Assembly (NCBI RefSeq): GCF_902459465.1
Contig: NC_047066.1
Location: 8,063,047-8,127,046, forward strand
DNA length: 64,000 nt
Direction of reading: 5' to 3'
DNA from: Asterias rubens
Taxonomy: Eukaryota > Echinodermata > Asteroidea > Forcipulatida > Asteriidae
A model generated the notes under the pieces. The model was not told where the DNA came from and did no database searches. It saw only the letters and a program-made list of their open reading frames with translations. Positions 13,301 through 23,659 of this stretch are shown here, one piece after another. The position numbers and the translations under genes were made by a program. Positions within the stretch are counted from its first letter, which is position 1; every line of letters starts with the position of its first letter.

Positions 13301-15305
13301 AAAATGCTTAAGCAGAATTGCTTACAATGTATCATATGAAATCCACTTATGTTTAAGCGTGTAAAGCTTTGTATAGGACCCCAATGGAAATAAGCCTAAT
13401 ATATTGGCTTTATTGGGTTATCTTTGGATAATTTTGTGCTGTGATTTTGTCTAGTGTTGTATTTTGGATTATCTCATATCATTGTCTTTTCTCTCATTGT
13501 TGTGTATGTATTTTTGACATGTTTTTATCCGAATAAATTCAATCAAGCAACCAATCGATCAATCTGCTACTTTAATTGCAAACTCAGATAGCACAGAGTG
13601 GATGTTTTTTCTGCAATATTGTGTAAGTGCTTATAAATCAAACAGCAGTGTTTAGATTAAAAATACTATTCATTACTTTCTGTGTCATCCTCAGAATCAG
13701 TAAAAGATCAGACGTCTTTGGACACTGCGCTAGCCTTGCTTCAAGCTGCCACTGCACGTGCAGAAGAGGATTCAGAAGTAAGTGACATCAGTGATATCAA
13801 TTTCTCCTGGTAATTAAGACTAGGTATTGTTTTCCTATAACCTGACCGTCCAACCATTCTACTGCACCATTGGCATGTTCATGGCTGAGTTGTTGAGAGC
13901 ACTAGACTCAAGCTATGATGTTTCTGAGTGTGGGTGTTGAGTCCTGATCGTGGTACTTGGTCCTTGAGCAAGATACTATACAATGTCCTTAGAATGGGAC
14001 AATAAGCTGTAGTTCCATTAGCATTGTTAGTGCATGTGAAAGAACCCAGAACACTTTAAATTGTACTCATGAGTTTGTTTTCTCTGCGTTGTGCCTCTTG
14101 CACTCATCAGTGGAAACTGAGCTCTTTATTAATCTACATATTTTTAATAGGAGTAGTACTACATGACAATTGACAAAGCGTTCTTTTCGATCTAAGATTA
14201 ATTTTTTAAGTGCTTATTTCTGTAATTTAAAGATGCTATGTCAGATTTTTGGCCCCAAACATTAAAAAATAGATTTTTTTGAGTGAATGGTATTTCAAAG
14301 AGTATCACCCGCTCTAACGAAAAAAAGTTTAACTTTTACTTTTAATGGTCAGGAACCATGACAAGAATTTAAAACGTTTCTTAAACACATAGAATTGGTC
14401 ACGTGATATATTGTCAGGATCCCGGCAAAAACTAATTTTGAGAATATTATTTCACTGCTACTAATAATTGGCGGACTTTTTCGAGCAATGGCTCAAATGA
14501 AATCTTGTAACTTTCTCGACCCCCATCAAAATACCTAGTGAATTTTAAATCAAAATTTTGGGGTCAAATCGGCCAAAAATCTAACATAGCATATTTAATT
14601 ACTCTGTGTTTTCCCACTGTGTTTCCCAAGTTCTGTGAAAAAGTCCACAGGCAAATCACTTAAATGAGTTTCAAACCCACAACCTTTGCCTAACTAGAGC
14701 AGATGCCTTACTGCTAAACCATCGAGCTAGCCCGATGGCTAGAGGCTTTTTTTTATCATGACGAACCACTCATCAAATCCCTATTCCTGCCTTTGTACCC
14801 AGGAAGTTGCAGATGAATTCCTGAAGGGGGACATCACTGTGGACGACTTCCTTGAGAAGTTTATGCCAAAGAGACAAACAGCTCACTTAAGACACATCAA
14901 GTCAGAAAAGATGCAGGAGATATTGACTAAGAGACAGCAGCAGCAATCAGCTCCTCAAAGTATGTAAAACAAGTTTCTTCTATTCTTCCTTTTTTTTGCA
15001 TTTTTAAAAATCTTATTGGTATAGACGATGTGACCTGTGTCATCACATGTTTACAAAATTCAATATTGTTTTTTTGTTTTCCAGGTGGAGCCACGCCAAA
15101 TTCAGCAATGCCCCCATACCCAGCCTCACATCACCAGCAATATGCACCCCAAGGTAACCAGCCTTACGCACCCCAAGGTACCCAGCCGTACGGGTACCAT
15201 CCCCAGAGATCAGCACCGAGGGCGCCGGTACCATACCCATATGGGGGACCTCAGTATGGACCAGGGGCACAAAGGATGCCAACATTAGGACCATACCAAC
15301 AGTAA
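10359..15305 (+). CDS. VPS37: VPS37-like ESCRT-I subunit (Mod(r) domain), complete
   Basis: Five coding exons: 10359-10880, 12942-13113, 13695-13777, 14803-14959 and 15085-15305. They total 1155 nt and give 384 aa without a frame break. Residues 1-140 are rich in Gln and Pro, with three GTQP repeats at 96-115. Residues ~142-303 are the Mod(r) helical domain, starting at DPRFVELMSFSTEDL, with EEVADEFLKGDITVDDF and PKRQTAHLRHIKSEKMQEIL near its end. Residues ~310-384 are Pro/Tyr/Gln-rich with PQGNQPY and PQGTQPY repeats. VPS37 assembles with TSG101 and VPS28 in ESCRT-I, which sorts ubiquitinated cargo at endosomes. No UEV domain is present, so it is B/C/D-type rather than A-type. Its neighbours point to the VPS37D locus. 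The ATG at 10359 is the first in this frame after a splice acceptor. The Q/P-rich N-terminus is absent from the human B, C and D forms as I know them. Confidence 0.9.
10638..10703 (+). repeat. 24-bp coding tandem repeat in VPS37 exon 1
   Basis: GGCACTCAGCCCTACACTCC-type units occur three times in tandem (two complete, the third diverging) and encode GTQPYTPP-like repeats. Related PQGTQPY units recur in the last exon. Confidence 0.7.
11071..11196. repeat. ~126-bp palindromic MITE, TTAGGACTAGTCC family
   Basis: It begins ATTTCACAAAGAGTTAAGAC and ends with the inverse, CTTAACTCTTTGTGAAAT. Other copies lie at 17888-18040, 30041-30163 and 54272-54427. Confidence 0.8.
11317..11878. repeat. ~562-bp nested element with ~100-bp inverted termini
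   Basis: Left end TAGACCGATCCAGGCGCATG, followed by GCGCGCCATTGCTGGGGTGT. The right end carries the inverted counterparts ACCCCAGCAATGGCGCGC and GGATCGGTCTA. The termini are GC-rich, unlike the AT-rich centre. No transposase frame is visible, so it is non-autonomous. Confidence 0.75.
12146..12941. other. remainder of VPS37 intron 1
   Basis: AT-rich non-coding sequence. An ATA-rich simple repeat lies at 12639-12662, followed by a GCGC-containing segment (12680-12720) resembling those after the ATA runs near 33645 and 52196. No exon seen. Confidence 0.5.
13860..14130 (+). repeat. tRNA-like SINE fragment, VPS37 intron 3
   Basis: ATGGCTGAGTTGTTGAGAGC resembles an RNA polymerase III A box, followed by an anticodon-arm-like segment with CTCAAGC. 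Downstream CTTGAGCAAGATACTATACA is the body shared with the tRNA-Leu-derived SINEs at 33645-34003 and 44755-44990. Confidence 0.5.
14227..14599. repeat. ~370-bp MITE with TIR AGATGCTATGTCAGATTTTT, VPS37 intron 3
   Basis: The left end AGATGCTATGTCAGATTTTT (then GGCC) is matched inverted by GGCCAAAAATCTAACATAGC at the right end. A degenerate relative lies around 57070-57240 in the syntaxin gene. Confidence 0.65.
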
Positions 15306-15324
15306 AGCTCTCCTTGAACCATGG

Positions 15325-15735
15325 GGTAAAACTGGGTACTATTTTAAGAGGAGAACCCGTGAAAGGCCATCTGGGTACTTTTGAGGGCCCTTTGGTAGAC
15401 TCTATGTGCTAAATGGCTATCGCCTCGACATGTATTATATGTCAACTGGGTACATGCTGTGCTCACCTTGCAACCCATATTGGGTACCATGAGAACGCCA
15501 TCTGGGTGCCAACTGGGTACCCTTTATGGTGTCAACTAGCTGCATTTCAAATGTTGTATGTTGTTTTCGGGTGTCTTGCTCTGGGTGCCGATTGGGTGCC
15601 CTATGCACCAACTGTCTGTCATGGAGATCTAGAAATGGGTACCATGTGGGTTACCAATGGGTACATGTACTGTCAGTGCTGTATCTTTACTACATTCAGT
15701 CGTCCAGAATGTCATCTGGGTACCCGCTTTGGGTG
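15325..15735 (+). repeat. degenerate TGGGTACC / TGGGTGCC motif cluster after the VPS37 stop codon
   Basis: More than a dozen TGGGTAC or TGGGTGCC motifs occur irregularly over ~400 bp just after the stop codon, in what is probably the 3' UTR. Spacing is uneven, so this is an eroded repeat rather than a clean satellite. The same GGTACC core occurs in the coding PQGTQP repeats of the last exon. Confidence 0.55.
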
Positions 15736-17887
15736 CCACACGGTCGTTTTGTTGGGGCTTTAAAGCACCCATGAGAGAGTAAAGCCAAAGATAATGAAGA
15801 GGTTTCTTAAGTCTATGGCAAAATGATTCAAATTAATGGGTTTTGTAAAGTGGCATTGAAGAAAAAAACTAACAGAGAAAGTTCAAGTTGAATCACAACT
15901 CCGCTGACAAATTCAACTGTATAACCAAAGACCAGGGATAAATCTTGTTAGAAATATGGCTGAATGAAAATTTTTTGTAAAATTCCTTCCTGCAAAAAAT
16001 ATTTGTAATATTACTGGCGTCTTCTTCTTGTCTTGCACTGTGGAATCTGAAACTACATGTCAAGATAATACATTTCAGGTTATAGTAAGGTTTGCGGTAA
16101 CACCATGTAATGATAATCTCAAATTAAGTTGGGCTGGTTCTGAAAAGAACCGTTGGTTTCAACTCAACGTTTCATGTTATAAAAGAAGTTTGGTATCGGA
16201 TTATATCTGTTGTTTTCTCCCTGCAATGTACCTCTTTGTTAAACAAACTGTGCAAAGGCATGTTTTCCAGTCTGAATGTAAACGCTTGTTTTTTAACAAA
16301 TATTTTGGATAGAAAGTTGTAAATTTTTAATTGCTGCTAGCTCCTCAATTAGGCCCCAATTTCATAAAGCTGCTTAAGAAGAAAATATTGCCTGACAATA
16401 TTTTGCTTAGCAGAAATGAGCAGGGTACCTGTCACAAACTGTACATGTGACATGGTAGTTTGGCTGGTAACCTTCATCTGACTATTTATATCCCCTCAAT
16501 TGGAGTTGAGGTTCCAATGGTAACGAGTATTCAGCCTTTGTTTGAATGACAGTGCAATCATATAAAGCATTATCTTGTTGATATATCATTGCAATTGCCT
16601 CAAGCACAAAGTTTCCCTGACTTTCAGCATCTTGCTGGTGCAGTAACTTTACCCTTAGCTCATAGCTCTCAGCCATCTCGTGCTAGAAACTGATTATTCT
16701 GAGAGTCTATTGCAAAAATCACTGAACGGCAAGTCAAATAAAATTGTTTTGTTCGTTGCATGGCACCTTATGATTAACTTGTGGCAACTGTTGACCTAAT
16801 TTGATATATTGGCCATTCTCAACAATTAGACCAAATAATACAAAACATGTCTGTAGTTTTGCCCTACAAACTATTATCAGCCAATGAAAGGTCTTCCTTT
16901 GATCATGCGCAAACGTCCCAACTCAAAAATGTCTGTTTCTTATGAAATCATTTTTGGAAGCTACTATGTACGGATATGAATATAACCTGTCCTCCGATCT
17001 CAGCCTCTTTTTACACTATCATTCTGTTTTTATGGCAAACAGCTTATCTCTGTACTTCCTTTCTCAAAATGTAATTCTTCGAGTTCGGCTGTTTTGCTGT
17101 GGAAAAGCGTCACTTTTTTTAGCACGCATTGTCATGTGTACAAGGTCTCTTGTTTTTTCTACGTGCATGTCAGTTTTAACCCCAGCTTGGTCCTGCATGA
17201 ATATTATTCCTTACTGGTTGGCTTTGCTCGTACTGTACTACATGTAATTACTAACTGCCATTCATTACTCATGTATCATATTGTATAGCTTCTACATGCT
17301 CTAGAGTCAAAATATTCACATGTCAGCCAATAATTTAGATAATTTAGCAGCCTTGTCCATTGTTCTTTTCACGAAACCACAAGCCAGGCATGTAACAGCT
17401 TCATGTGTCAATGTACATGTATATTCAGTTAAGTTTGCGGTAACACCACATGTAATCTACTTTGCTGTGTAGATTTGTTCTTGAGAACTTGTCTTTCTAT
17501 TTATTCTAAATGCTGTAGAGAAGAATTTCAGAGTTCAGGCATGTCAGGGGACTACTTAGTTCTGAAAAAGAACTGTCCTGCTTATTAAGTACTACCAGAT
17601 GAGGTAGGAGGTAGTGAATTGGCCGAATTACTACTTTCGCTTTTATAGTGGATTGAGGGTAATTCACGTTATTAACCTCATGCCGTGGAGTGAATTTTTA
17701 ATTCGTCTCAGCCTGCTCTAGTCATCATCAGGAGACTGTCTGAATATACAATGATACCTCACCCTGCAATGCCTCAAAACTCATATCGTGTGGGGTCGAT
17801 AAAGTTTTGCACCATCATGGAAGAAGCTCAGTGAACTCCATGTGCACACATCCCTCTCTGGAGTGGCATGGATCTGTGACCTGCAGC

Positions 17888-18040
17888 CGATTTCACGAAA
17901 CCCTGGGATTAATCCTATCTCGAGTTAGGACGAGTAACTAGTCCTAACTTAGGATTAATCTTAGGAATTACATGTTACAGTGCATGGCTGGGACTCGTCC
18001 TTAGTCCCAAAATTAATCCTAAGTTAGGAAGAGTTTGGTG
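17888..18040. repeat. palindromic MITE, TTAGGAC family
   Basis: GATTTCACGAAACCCTGGGA and an inverted copy of AGGATTAATC/CTAAGTTAGGA arms. Related to 11071-11196, 30041-30163 and 54272-54427. Confidence 0.6.
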
Positions 18041-19696
18041 ACACTAACGGCAGGTGAGGCACTGTTACTGCCAGAGAACGATCAGTTTAAGCAGCAAAAA
18101 GATATTTTCCGGGAAATAGCCCAACCCCCCTTGGACAAAGCGGAGGGTTCTGTGGGCATTGTTAGTTTCATGCGTGTAGTATGTACCTCCATTACTATTT
18201 GTATTATATTTTGCCAATTTTTAATACCAGAGAATTGCAGATTGCAACTTTGCAATGTTAAAACTTTTTTTTAATGTGTCATAAACCTACACAATCACAC
18301 CAAAGCAATTTCTTGAACATCGGCTTATTTTTATTCATCATTTAAATATGCAATGTTGGTTAGTATTGTTTTCTACATTTTAAACATAGAATTCCAACAG
18401 ACATTTGTTTTGTGGGGGTCATCTTTGCTCATGATTACAATGAAAAAGGACAATTTTCTTTTTTTACTTTATTTTGCATCTCTTAACATCACCTAAAAGC
18501 TTAAGACATTTTGACATAGGTTGTAAGACCCCCACACGTCTCTCAAATAGTTAAGAGTTTCGGGGAACCTTGTGCTACTTCTCATCTAATGTACATTGCT
18601 TTAAAGTGTGGTGGAAACAAAATCATGTACTGCAAGTGGTGCGAACGTAAAGTGTAATTGCCTGCTTGTCTCCTTGGTACCCAGCTTACATGGTTTCCAT
18701 ACACATTCTAAAGTTTGATTAGAAGTGCACTCGTCTCAAGCATTCTTCCCCTTCAGGGAGTGAAATTCCAAGTCTCTAAATCACTTTTGTAATATCCGGC
18801 CTGACAAAATTATATTTCTTCTGACTCAAAACATTGTGTCCCTTTGAAGGGACACATTGTCTTGGATTTGGCACTTTGGGCTAAAGAAAGCATTTGTCAT
18901 GAAATGACTATGGCTGGAAAGATGTTTATAAAATAGAATATAATGATAAACACAAATATGCCTCAAAATTGTGTGGTTTTCCTTTTACTTTGTGGAACCA
19001 AATTTTTGAGTCAACAAAATGGCGAACCACACAACATAAAGGTATATTTATGTGGATCATTATATTTTAAAACATCTTTCCAACCATATTGATTTCATGA
19101 CATGCTTGTTATAGCCAAGAGCACCCAAATCCAAGTCTTTAACTTGAAGAATTTGTGTGACCAAAGAAAGTGCTTTGTTTTAAACGCTTACCTTGTTTTC
19201 AAGGTAAGCCAACCTGGATGGTTTGTTATGTAATCATTTTTAATCAATTGCATTGCGTATCAGTGCTGGAATTTTCAGTAAGAAGAAATGCTTTTGAGGA
19301 AACTTCGGTTTAATTGCAGTGCAGAATTTTTTTCGGTGAATGTATTATTGTATTTACTTGATTAAAATGCATGTATCATGTACAGTAGAAATATGGGATT
19401 GCTTTATTTATAATGAAAACTTGAATGAAACTCAAAAGTGTAAATAAAACATAGTATTCCTGACTTTTACAAGTGTGTTACAATCTTTAATTTTCTAAAA
19501 GAAATCATTCTCACAATTAAAAAAAGAGTAATTTAAAATAGTTTTAGGTATCACCCTGTACAATAATTTGAGATAAATAATTATTTAAATCCAAAAGACA
19601 TTTATCACACCATAATTGTCAGATTCCCTGCAACTTTGCATACAATGAGACCACAACAGGGACCTGACTATTTCCCATTCCATCACCGGTTTGATT

Positions 19697-19901
19697 TCGG
19701 GCCCAAGTTCATAAAGCTGTCAAGTATACAGTTTTGCTTAGGACAGAAAACTATTGCTCAGTAAAAACAGGTTACCAGTTAAAATATCATGTTATGTATG
19801 TTACTTTAGACAGGTACCCTGCTTATTTTTGCTTACCAAATTAACTTATTAAGCATGTTTTTTTCTCTGCCAGAAACATCTTTATGAAATTGGAACCCGA
19901 G
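19697..19901. repeat. palindromic MITE, GGGCCCAATTTCATAAAGC family
   Basis: It begins GGGCCCAAGTTCATAAAGCT and ends CTTTATGAAATTGGAACCC. Family members also lie at 26549-26791, 36318-36726, 49221-49411 and 54892-55018. Confidence 0.65.
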
Positions 19902-20200
19902 TTCATTGGATTAAAGAATAAACTACAAATTGTGGTCAAAAAAGCCCATTGCAAAGCACTCACACACCACACAGATTCCAAGAGCACAGTTATTTGCAGT
20001 TGAATTGTTGGAAACTCAATGGAAAATGTTACCACGATTAAGAGAGATAATACTGCAATTTTTAAAAACAAAACTTGTATGATGTGCACAAATGGGTGTA
20101 CATATGTATTGTGTATGCATTTACCACATCATTTATCATTCAGAACTACAGTGAATGATATTTGAATGATCAGGGGAGGTTTGCAGTAACACCATGTATA

Positions 20201-20382
20201 AAGGCCGAGTCACACTGCAGCGATAACGAGAACGATAACGATAACGACACAAAGAGAACGCATTCTATTGGTTGAATGAGCGTGTGCATATTCTGCGTGG
20301 AACAATTCAACCAATAGAACGCATTCTCTTTGCATCGTGATCGTTATCGTTCTCGTTATCGCTGCAGTGGGACCGGGCCTTA
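20201..20382. repeat. ~182-bp palindromic MITE, AAGGCCGAGTCACACTGCAG family
   Basis: The left arm AAGGCCGAGTCACACTGCAG and CGATAACGAGAACGATAACG is mirrored on the right by ATCGTTCTCGTTATCGCTGC and GGGCCTTA. A second copy is at 58614-58795. Confidence 0.8.
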
Positions 20383-21123
20383 AGACGATCAGAGCATACT
20401 GCTGATCGAAACGTCAAGTTGTACAACATCGGGGCAGATTCAACACTACTCAAAAGAGATTAGGTTTGCGGTAGCACACATGACAATATTCCCACCTTGC
20501 AAAGTTTCAAATCCTACTACATGTAGATATTTTTTATTGTAAGAGAGTCGGAGAAAGACCCCAAGTGAAAGGCATGGGGGGGGGGAGTAGTTTTAAAATC
20601 CTCTGTTGAGAACCCTTCCCCCCATAACCCGAGTACTCGCTTTCAAATTAAACTTACACAAAATAATTAAGAAGTGCAGGGCCCAATTTCTAAGGACCCC
20701 TTATCATGCTTAAATGCAGACGGTTTTGCTGAACACTTTTCTGCTAAGCACAAGTAGGCAGGAAACCAGTCGAGTGATTCTAGGGCTCCAATTGGTCACT
20801 GGACAATAGGCCAATAGTTTCAGTGTTTTCCAGTGAGAAGTCCGGTGGTCTTGTCATTTTTTTTTTTAAGTATCTCTTTGAAATTGACCCTTGGAGTTGG
20901 TTCTCGATAGTACGGTCACTTGATTTGGAAACTTAACAATACAGCTCCTCGTCAAAAGTCTACCCCTGCAGCGAGGCAATCGAAACACTGTTAAAAACAA
21001 CAGATTTTGTTCAGAACAATCACACCTCTAAAGAAAGATTGTTGATGTACATGGTCATGGAGTTCCTGTAAACCGTACTACATGAAGATTGTATTTCCAC
21101 CAAAGTTTCACATCCTGATAATA

Positions 21124-21129
21124 TTTATT
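21124..21129 (-). promoter_or_regulatory. candidate poly(A) signal of DNAJC30
   Basis: AATAAA on the minus strand, about 125 bp beyond the DNAJC30 stop codon. Supported by position and motif only. Confidence 0.45.
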
Positions 21130-21251
21130 GGTGCATTGTGACTACCTGCACTGGAAAGAAACACTCCATGTCAAACTGTTGTGTACACTGCTGCATACAA
21201 TTCCCCCGAGTTCAGCTGAAACAGCCTAAAAGGTAACATTATCTATTTGAT

Positions 21252-21923
21252 TTATTTCAATTGCATTCTCCTCATTAACCATGTAGCTATGATAAGGACA
21301 GTACTGCTTATCCCAGCAACCATCCACACTGGGGTCTGCGATCGATCTTGTTCTTTCTTCATTTCTTCAGCCCTCCTCTTGCGCTCTTTGCGTTCTCGCT
21401 GTTCCCTCTTCAAGGCCTCCCCATAATGAGCCTTGTAGAATTCATCAAAATCGTACATCCGTTCCCCAGCGGTGTTATAATAAACACTGGTGTTCTGACG
21501 AGGTTTAGTGGATTCAGTCGCCTTATGTTTCTCCTTCACTTCACTGTGGAGGTCTCGGTGGGTGAAGACGCCTCGATCGTAGCGACGCCTCAACGTTACA
21601 TTCCCGAGGACGCTATAGGCTTCACTTATCGTAGCAAACTTTTCCTGGGTGTCTTTACTGCCCTGGTTTAGATCTGGATGATAAATCTTGGAGAGTTTGT
21701 AGTACGCAGCTTTGATTTGAGTCTGTGTGGCTTTAGGCGTGATGGCTAGGATGTCGTAGAGATTGGCTTGACGCTCGGCTCTCTTGTGTTTGTGGTGGCG
21801 GTAATCACGCGTCTGGTACCACCAACAAAATGGAGCTGTACGGCGGGTAAGAGTCAAAAGGTTCGTCCGATGACTACTCCAGCGACTTGTTGTCCAGCGT
21901 GACATCCTAGTGGCAGAACTCAT
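21252..21923 (-). CDS. DNAJC30: DNAJC30-like mitochondrial J-domain protein, intronless
   Basis: A single open frame of 223 aa. Residues 1-50 are rich in Arg, Ser, Thr and His and almost free of acidic residues, as expected of a mitochondrial presequence. Residues ~54-120 form a J domain (NLYDILAITPKATQTQIKAA) with the catalytic HPD at 82-84 and the closing RRRYDRG. A charged Lys/Glu/Arg-rich linker follows (~170-195), then a C-terminal membrane segment at ~199-217 before MRRMQLK. This architecture and length match DNAJC30, an inner-membrane J protein linked in mammals to ATP synthase function and complex I turnover. The human gene is also intronless. It is transcribed divergently from BUD23, whose start codon lies 1.7 kb away, as in human. 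The ATG at 21923 is the first Met of the frame; a second at 21905 is possible. Confidence 0.9.
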   Translation of the reverse strand: MSSATRMSRWTTSRWSSHRTNLLTLTRRTAPFCWWYQTRDYRHHKHKRAERQANLYDILAITPKATQTQIKAAYYKLSKIYHPDLNQGSKDTQEKFATISEAYSVLGNVTLRRRYDRGVFTHRDLHSEVKEKHKATESTKPRQNTSVYYNTAGERMYDFDEFYKAHYGEALKREQRERKERKRRAEEMKKEQDRSQTPVWMVAGISSTVLIIATWLMRRMQLK

Positions 21924-23659
21924 GACTGAAAGGTCAGGTTTATTCTAGTTTTCAAAGCTGCAATAATGGACAAGAAAAATAATCTCAATCAAAACATAAC
22001 TGGGTTTTAATAATAGGTACGCAGATGTCCACTTACATGTAAAATTGTACAAACGCAAGAACAGTCCCACCGTTACCGTGGAAGTTAAAAAGTCCAATCT
22101 GTACTATAAAATTTTGGTTCATTTATTTAGTTTTTGATTGGTCAGTTTTATTATGAAATTAACAGAATGCTTTTTTTTTGGCAATATGGATGGGGCATGC
22201 CTAGCCCCACTTGTGTGGCCAAGGATCCAAAACACCCCACCCCCCCCCCCTTGATGCACTCACACTTCATAACAATCCTTTTTGCCCCATTTCAGACCAG
22301 TAATGTTTGGTTTCAGGAGATAAGAAACCAATCTATGATATTTTCTCTTTAATGTAGACTTAATATTTATTACGCTTATCGGAATTTATTACAGTGTGCA
22401 GTAAATTTACAACAACAAATTGTTGTCATTTTCACTTAAAATATTTTAATATTTTCCCCACATTTGCACACCATAGAATCCCAAATAGTAACCACCTCAC
22501 GTAATCCATCTAGTGACTAAAGCAGAATGAAACTCAATCAAGCAGATAGTAATTTTGTTTTGAACTTTCGAGGTTGGATGATGTTTCTTTGACTCATTTG
22601 AATGTTGGCATAATAATGCACCAGTGATTAGTACCAAAAATCAATCATTTTATAAATGTTTGAGCATAACAAACGACAGGAAACTTTATTCTCAGCATGA
22701 TTAAGCCTGATGAAAATACAGACCGTGAGTAAACTGCATAGCTTCTGTCGCCGGTGTAGCTTGCACAATTTCGCGGTAAACGGGAATCAAAGTTGGGGAC
22801 CGAAAACATATGAATGAGGGTCGATAACGTATGACGCTACGCCTAGCTCACTAACTAAAATGTTTGTAACCCAAAGTCAAGAATAACAATTAACAGACTA
22901 AATAGTAGACCCCTAATAGTACTTACATGATTATACCATTAATGGCAACCTTTATATATAAGGTCAATTAATCGTGCTCTTTCCTCCATTCGAAAATTTA
23001 CAGAACACTTCTTTCTGGTAAAAATTCACATTCAATCCATCCAGCAGGCATGTTTGTTTGCGTAACATAAAATTACTCAACTTAATGGATTATTCTATTC
23101 ATGTAGGATGTACATACGGTTTAATATTACATTGTATATCGGTATGAAAATTAAGCTAAACACGTTAATTGACAATTTGTATTTGTTTTATTTATTGTTT
23201 ATATTCATCATTGACAACTATGTGGTAAATTAATAAATAAAACAGGTTTTTATTTACAAATTTACTAAAAACACCCCTGCTCAGGAAAAATAGAATCATC
23301 CACTGACATTTTACTCTCTGACCAAACTGCAAGCATGTGTTTCATTTTCTGTTTTGATAGTTGTGGAACTTTTAATTTGTTTTTATGAAGAAATTAAAAC
23401 TAAATTACATAACTCGTTTATGGCACTTTGGTTCATAAGATCTTACAGATCATTTATTTGCAAAACTCGTGGAGAAAGTGTAAGATTCCAAGCTGAAAAG
23501 ACACTTGAAGTGGGAACTTTGAGACGTGAACCACCCTCACTGCGTAAACCTGCCTTGGGTCTGCTGTTGTTGCCAGAGTGGAAGTTGACGAATTTGACCA
23601 AAACCGGCGTTTTTAGCAGACTATTTTCAGGAACTGGGAGATATTTTCTTCACACAACA
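21924..23659. promoter_or_regulatory. divergent intergenic region, presumed DNAJC30/BUD23 bidirectional promoter
   Basis: This 1.7-kb interval separates the two divergent start codons and must contain both promoters and 5' UTRs unless a distant exon exists. It is AT-rich with short homopolymers (poly-C near 22240-22250) and no clear CpG island or TATA box. The part directly upstream of BUD23 (23500-23659) is less AT-rich and probably 5' UTR. Confidence 0.5.

Larger units (their letters stand above)
15736..21251. other. 3' flank of VPS37 and convergent intergenic region to DNAJC30
   Basis: No further gene is supported. The sequence holds a candidate VPS37 poly(A) signal AATAAA at 16737-16742, palindromic elements at 17888-18040, 19697-19901 and 20201-20382, a degenerate MITE at about 18833-19142, and a poly-G run at about 20577-20586. 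VPS37 and DNAJC30 are transcribed towards each other across it. Confidence 0.55.

Noticed and set aside
15413-15763. 116-residue Cys-rich open frame after VPS37
   Set aside because: It follows the TGGGTACC repeat, which yields recurrent G-Y/W-V residues. It has no start context or homology and lies in the probable 3' UTR.
23354-23659. In-frame upstream extension that would add 102 residues to BUD23
   Set aside because: The added sequence has no family resemblance, and the conserved N-terminus begins exactly at the ATG at 23660. It is probably 5' UTR and promoter.
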